Source: Planctomycetaceae bacterium (GTDB lineage Bacteria; Planctomycetota; Planctomycetia; Planctomycetales; Planctomycetaceae). From it: DNA of 9,422 bases. The DNA lies in assembly GCA_020426425.1 (NCBI GenBank), contig JAGQQB010000116.1:1-9422 (forward strand), read 5' to 3'. Positions 6,713 through 9,422 of this stretch are shown here, piece by piece. The translations under genes were made by a program, and so were the position numbers. A model generated the notes under the pieces. It had not been told where the DNA came from and did no database searches. It worked only from the letters and a program-made list of their open reading frames with translations. The first letter of the stretch is position 1. Each line of letters begins with the position of its first letter.

Positions 6713-7705
6713 TTACTCGTTGTCCTTGGCGGCGGCCAGTGCTTCACGGGAAGCGGCCAGTTGTTCTGCGTTAAGTCCAATGAACTTCTTCAAGCGGACT
6801 ACTTCCTGGCCTTCATCGGACAAGTAGAAGTCACAGAACGCGGCAATGTCAGCCCGCTGCAGGCCCTGCTTGGTCACGTAAATAAACAGCGGGCGAGCGA
6901 GCGGCGTGTAAGCGCCCGACTCGATGGTCTCGGGCGTCGGTACGACGGCATCTTCCGCCTTGTCTGTGGCGGAAATTGCAACGGCCTTAATCCGGTCCTG
7001 GTTTTCGACGAGGTATGTGAAGCCGAAGAAACCCAGAGCGAACTTCTCGCCAGCGATCCCAGTCACCAGCACGTTGTCATCGGAGTTCGGGCTGAAGTCA
7101 GCACGGAACTCAGCATCTTTGTCCAGAATTACTTCTTTGAAGTAGTCGTGCGTACCGGACTTGGCGTCTGGCCCGAACAGCTGGATTTCCTCGGCGGGCC
7201 AGTCGGGATTGATGTCGCTCCACTTCTTGATTTCTGAACCCGCCGACCAGATCGCCTTGAGTTGAGCCACGGTGAGTGCGGTACACCAGTCGTTGTCTTT
7301 GTTGACGACCACCGACAGTCCGTCGATGGCAACTTTCAACTCGACCGGCTCGATTCCCGCTTCCGCACAGGCTGCTGCCTCGCCTTCCTTGATCGGACGC
7401 GAGGCATCGCTGATGTCGATTTCTCCACGGCCAAACTTCTGGAAGCCACCCCCAGTGCCACTGATCTTTACTGACGGTGTGTCAAACTCGCTGTGGGTTT
7501 CCCCGAACACCTGAGCCATTGCGGCGGACAGCGGTTCGACGGTGCTCGAACCATCAATCAGGATTCGTTTTGTATCGGTGTCACCTGCAGTGATGGTTTC
7601 TTCGCCACCAGATTCACCACCTCCGCCACCGGCGGGCGGAGCCTGGGTCTGACATCCGAGGGTCAACATGAGTGAGCAGGCGAGTAGTGTTCGCAGCAGA
7701 GGCAT
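6713..7705 (-). CDS. pstS: Phosphate-binding lipoprotein PstS
   Basis: The 330-residue protein binds phosphate outside the inner membrane and delivers it to PstC/PstA. The ATG at 7705 opens a lipoprotein-type signal, MPLLRTLLACSLMLTLGC, with C18 as the probable lipidated residue; LTLGC is a slightly loose lipobox. A flexible Gly/Glu-rich linker (about 25-36) separates the anchor from the binding domain. Phosphate-contact motifs are recognisable: DGSSTVEPLS (51-60), SGTGGGFQKF (82-91), SDASRPI (99-105), DGLSVVVN (128-135) and KSGTHDYF (182-189). The frame is open another 40 codons upstream to 7825, but that part would bury the signal peptide. No obvious Shine-Dalgarno precedes 7705. It is the first gene of the operon and is followed by an intercistronic hairpin region. 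Related family members bind other oxyanions, but the pstCAB-phoU context settles phosphate. Confidence 0.95.
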   Translation of the reverse strand: MPLLRTLLACSLMLTLGCQTQAPPAGGGGGESGGEETITAGDTDTKRILIDGSSTVEPLSAAMAQVFGETHSEFDTPSVKISGTGGGFQKFGRGEIDISDASRPIKEGEAAACAEAGIEPVELKVAIDGLSVVVNKDNDWCTALTVAQLKAIWSAGSEIKKWSDINPDWPAEEIQLFGPDAKSGTHDYFKEVILDKDAEFRADFSPNSDDNVLVTGIAGEKFALGFFGFTYLVENQDRIKAVAISATDKAEDAVVPTPETIESGAYTPLARPLFIYVTKQGLQRADIAAFCDFYLSDEGQEVVRLKKFIGLNAEQLAASREALAAAKDNE

Positions 7706-7826
7706 GGCGAGATTCGACTTGGGGCTTGAGTTCAAACTGAACCTGCGAAGCGGGCAGAAGAGTGGCAAGCGCATCTCCATCCGTCTCGCGACGCTGAGGA
7801 AGGCTACTCGGACTGATTCCAGCAAT

Positions 7827-7843
7827 TGTTAAGACACGGTGAA
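7827..7843 (-). promoter_or_regulatory. Candidate Pho box upstream of pstS
   Basis: On the minus strand TTCACC (7843-7838), five bases, then TTAACA (7832-7827) form two hexamers with an 11-bp period, about 120 nt before the pstS start. Pho regulators bind direct repeats of this period, and TTAACA is the half-site known for PhoP of Bacillus. The first hexamer matches only partly, and no third copy or clear promoter boxes are seen. The cognate regulator would be the PhoB encoded at the end of this operon. Confidence 0.25.
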
Positions 7844-8200
7844 ATCGCCTCTGATTCTCAGGAATGCATACCTCCTGCCCAACGGAGAATTTGCCCTCAT
7901 CAATGTTCCCGGCTGCAGTTCTCAGGTCGGCGGGCGATTCCATTTCGACCGACGCTCGTCGTGCCGCGCGGTGACTGCCGACTGCCTGCCACAATGACAG
8001 CGGGGATCATGTTTGGGACGCAGTTTCCCGCCAATCCGCCATTGGGCTCGGTTTGGTGATGCTGTGTAAGTTCCTTGTTCAATTGCCACTTACGGTGTTC
8101 TTGGTGTGTCTGGCACAGCATTTGTTCTGCGGAGAAGGACCGCAGGGTCACAGGTGCGCCTGTCGGGATGTTGGTTTGGCACCTGGAGTGAACATCGAGA

Positions 8201-8214
8201 CTTCCGTTCGGAGG
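8201..8214 (+). promoter_or_regulatory. Hairpin covering the groES ribosome binding site
   Basis: CTTCC (8201-8205) can pair with GGAGG (8210-8214) around a GTTC loop, using four Watson-Crick pairs and one G-U pair. The GGAGG is the groES Shine-Dalgarno, 11 nt before the ATG at 8226 (9 nt if the overlapping GAGGAG is used). A short, weak stem over the ribosome binding site could melt with heat, as RNA thermometers in heat-shock genes do. No known thermometer class matches. Confidence 0.3.
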
Positions 8215-8225
8215 AGTGCTCATTC

Positions 8226-8540
8226 ATGGCGAAGAAAGCCAGCAAGAGTGGTGGAACACGTATCGTTCCACTCGGAGATAAGGTCGTCATCAAGCGACAG
8301 GATGCGGAATCCACGACGGCCGGTGGAATTGTGCTGCCGGATTCCGCCAAGGATAAGCCCCAGAAAGGGGAAGTCGTCGCCGTCGGTGATGGACACGTCA
8401 AGAAGGATGGCAGCCGCGTCGCCCTGACGGTGAAGGAAGGAGATCGGGTGATCTTCAGTTCCTATGCTGGCGACGAAATCAAAGTCGGCGATCAGGAATA
8501 CCTGCTCCTCCGCGAAGGCGACATCCTCGCGACTTATTAG
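8226..8540 (+). CDS. groES: Co-chaperonin GroES (Cpn10)
   Basis: The 104-residue product forms the heptameric lid of the GroEL folding chamber in the cytoplasm. Family landmarks are in order: IVPLGDKVVIKR (about 13-24), the mobile loop that docks on GroEL (about 27-42, ESTTAGGIVLPDSAKDKPQ), GEVVAVGDG, and the closing YLLLREGDILAT. It is about eight residues longer than typical GroES because of a basic N-terminal extension, MAKKASKSGG. The ATG at 8226 is chosen because it has a GGAGGAG upstream; the frame is open back to about 8106, but nothing there resembles GroES. groEL follows 159 nt later, and the gap contains heptamer repeats. Confidence 0.97.
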   Translation: MAKKASKSGGTRIVPLGDKVVIKRQDAESTTAGGIVLPDSAKDKPQKGEVVAVGDGHVKKDGSRVALTVKEGDRVIFSSYAGDEIKVGDQEYLLLREGDILATY

Positions 8541-8541
8541 C

Positions 8542-8671
8542 AGTCGGCTGTCAGCTCTCGGCCTTCGGCGGATGGGCTGTACCGGCGACATGAAAGACAG
8601 ACCGGCACCAAAGAACACGATGGACTGCCGGTTGATTCCCACAAACTCAGGCTGACAGCTGAACGCTGACA
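8542..8671. repeat. Inverted array of heptamer repeats between groES and groEL
   Basis: Directly after the groES stop, four in-phase heptamers of the form NNTCRGC occupy 8542-8569: AGTCGGC, TGTCAGC, TCTCGGC, CTTCGGC. About 80 bp later three heptamers of the complementary form GCYGANN occupy 8651-8671: GCTGACA, GCTGAAC, GCTGACA. The outer arms include a perfect 10-bp inverted pair, GGCTGTCAGC (8546-8555) and GCTGACAGCC (8665-8674), so the element can fold back on itself in the groESL transcript. The centre (8570-8650) has two ACCGGC copies (8581, 8601) and an inverse GCCGGT (8627) but no coding content. It resembles a dispersed intergenic repeat. Origin and function are unknown. Confidence 0.6.
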
Positions 8672-8679
8672 GCCCCTCC

Positions 8680-8692
8680 ACTCCGAAGGAGT
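8680..8692 (+). promoter_or_regulatory. Hairpin covering the groEL ribosome binding site
   Basis: ACTCC (8680-8684) and GGAGT (8688-8692) are perfect inverted copies around a GAA loop. The right arm contains most of AAGGAG (8686-8691), the groEL Shine-Dalgarno, 8 nt before the ATG at 8700. The stem runs into TTTTT. Such a short stem should be only marginally stable. It may tune translation, but a 5-bp palindrome could also be chance. Confidence 0.35.
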
Positions 8693-8699
8693 TTTTCCC

Positions 8700-9422
8700 A
8701 TGGCTAAGATGATTGCTTTCGATCAGGAAGCTCAAGAAGCAATGCGCCGCGGCGTGAGCAAGCTCGCCAAGGCGGTGCGCGTCACCCTTGGCCCCAAGGG
8801 CCGCAATGTGATTCTCGAAAAGAGCTTTGGCTCGCCGACCGTCACCAAGGACGGCGTGACCGTGGCCCGCGAAGTCGAACTCTCTGACAAGTTCGAGGAT
8901 ATGGGCGCCCGGATGGTGCGTGAAGTCGCCAGCAAGACCAGCGATGTCGCCGGTGACGGCACCACGACCGCGACCATCATGGCCGAGGCGATCTACAACG
9001 AAGGCCTGAAGTCGGTCGTCGCTGGGGTCAGCCCGCTCGAAATGAAGCGCGGCATGGACAGGGCTGTCGGCGACATTACCGCCAAGCTCCGCGAAATGGC
9101 GATCCCCTGTAAGGACAAGAAGTCAATCGCTCAGGTCGGCACCGTGGCCGCCAACGGCGACAACGAAATCGGCCAGATTCTCGCCGACTCGATGGAAGCC
9201 GTCGGCAAAGATGGCGTGATCACTGTCGAAGAAGGCAAGTCCCTGCAGACCGACTTCGAAGTCGTCGAAGGGATGCAGTTCGATCGCGGTTACCTCTCTC
9301 CGTACTTCGTGACCGATCCGCAGAGCATGGAATGCACCTTCGAAGATGCGTTCGTGCTTGTGCATGAAAAGAAGATCAGCAACATCAAGGATCTGGTTCC
9401 GGTCCTCGAAAAGGTTGTCCAG
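8700..9422 (+). CDS. groEL: Chaperonin GroEL (Cpn60), N-terminal part, cut by the window edge
   Basis: The first 241 residues of an expected total of about 540 are present, in frame to the last base. GroEL forms the double-ring ATP-driven folding chamber that works with GroES. The ATG at 8700 has AAGGAG 8 nt upstream. Equatorial-domain ATP-site motifs are intact: TLGPKGRNV (29-37), DGVTVA (51-56) and AGDGTTTAT (84-92), with the catalytic Asp86 equivalent to Asp87 of the E. coli protein. The intermediate and apical regions follow, with GKDGVITVEEG (about 173-183), the hinge FDRGYLSPYF and the start of the apical domain (EKKISNIKDLVPVLE). Nothing is unusual in the visible part. Many planctomycetes carry several groEL copies; whether this is the main one cannot be told here. 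Confidence 0.98.
   Translation, partial: MAKMIAFDQEAQEAMRRGVSKLAKAVRVTLGPKGRNVILEKSFGSPTVTKDGVTVAREVELSDKFEDMGARMVREVASKTSDVAGDGTTTATIMAEAIYNEGLKSVVAGVSPLEMKRGMDRAVGDITAKLREMAIPCKDKKSIAQVGTVAANGDNEIGQILADSMEAVGKDGVITVEEGKSLQTDFEVVEGMQFDRGYLSPYFVTDPQSMECTFEDAFVLVHEKKISNIKDLVPVLEKVVQ

Larger units (their letters stand above)
7706..8225. other. Divergent intergenic control region between pstS and groES (520 bp)
   Basis: This should carry promoters for the pst operon (leftward) and groESL (rightward). Short overlapping open frames occur on both strands but have no recognisable content. On the groES side are an 8-bp inverted repeat (ATGCTGTG 8059-8066, CACAGCAT 8114-8121), a 6-bp stem-loop (CTGCGG 8127-8132, CCGCAG 8140-8145) and a small CAGG/CCTG hairpin at 8151-8162. 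A weak promoter-like pair is TTGGGC (8042-8047) and TGTAAG (8065-8070) with 17-bp spacing. No complete CIRCE operator (the HrcA site common before groESL) was found. Confidence 0.5.

Noticed and set aside
6389..7237. Plus-strand open frame of 282 codons antisense to pstC and pstS
   Set aside because: It spans the junction of two well-supported genes on the other strand and has no domain or signal.
7614..7994. Minus-strand open frame of 126 codons upstream of and overlapping pstS
   Set aside because: It overlaps the pstS signal-peptide region in another frame, and its Arg/Ala-rich product has no recognisable feature.
8211..8226. GAGTGCTCA just before groES, close to half of a CIRCE operator (GAGTGCTAA)
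   Set aside because: The required inverted half TTAGCACTC nine bases upstream is absent, and the sequence is part of the Shine-Dalgarno region.
2201..8620. 13-bp exact repeat CCAAAGAACACGA at 2201-2213 and 8608-8620
   Set aside because: A single 13-mer match is expected by chance in a window of this size, and the surroundings are unrelated.

Overview
The window (about 9.4 kb, fairly GC-rich) looks like bacterial chromosome, most likely from a planctomycete. This rests on inference. The exported Gly/Tyr/Cys-rich protein at 371-1417, with its WVYDAIFG-type start to the mature chain, resembles secreted proteins I associate with Planctomycetes, and intergenic gaps of 0.5 kb fit. No rRNA or taxonomic marker is present apart from partial groEL.

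Layout. (1) 1-370: left edge with an uncertain reading frame running off the window on the minus strand, and a strong 12-bp hairpin downstream of the next gene. (2) 371-1417, minus: secreted Gly/Tyr/Cys-rich protein of unknown function. (3) 1418-1969: 552-bp gap between divergent genes. (4) 1970-2173, plus: a cold-shock-domain protein, followed by a 15-bp perfect stem-loop that probably ends transcription from both sides. (5) 2316-7705, minus: a complete high-affinity phosphate uptake and signalling operon, in transcription order pstS-pstC-pstA-pstB-phoU-phoB. (6) 7706-8225: 520-bp divergent control region. (7) 8226 to the right edge, plus: groES and the first 241 codons of groEL.

How the genes work together. 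PstS binds phosphate outside the inner membrane, PstC/PstA form the channel and PstB drives it with ATP. PhoU relays transport state to the Pho two-component system, and PhoB is its response regulator. The partner kinase PhoR is not in the window. pstC/pstA and phoU/phoB overlap by ATGA and pstA/pstB are 2 nt apart. pstS and pstC are separated by 81 nt that can form two mutually exclusive hairpins. groES and groEL form the usual chaperonin operon.

Most of the gene content is ordinary. The less ordinary signals are in non-coding DNA: an inverted array of heptamer repeats (GCYGANN) between groES and groEL, short hairpins that would cover the Shine-Dalgarno sequences of both groES and groEL, and the competing hairpins between pstS and pstC. 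I found no clear new defence system, mobile element or biosynthetic system.
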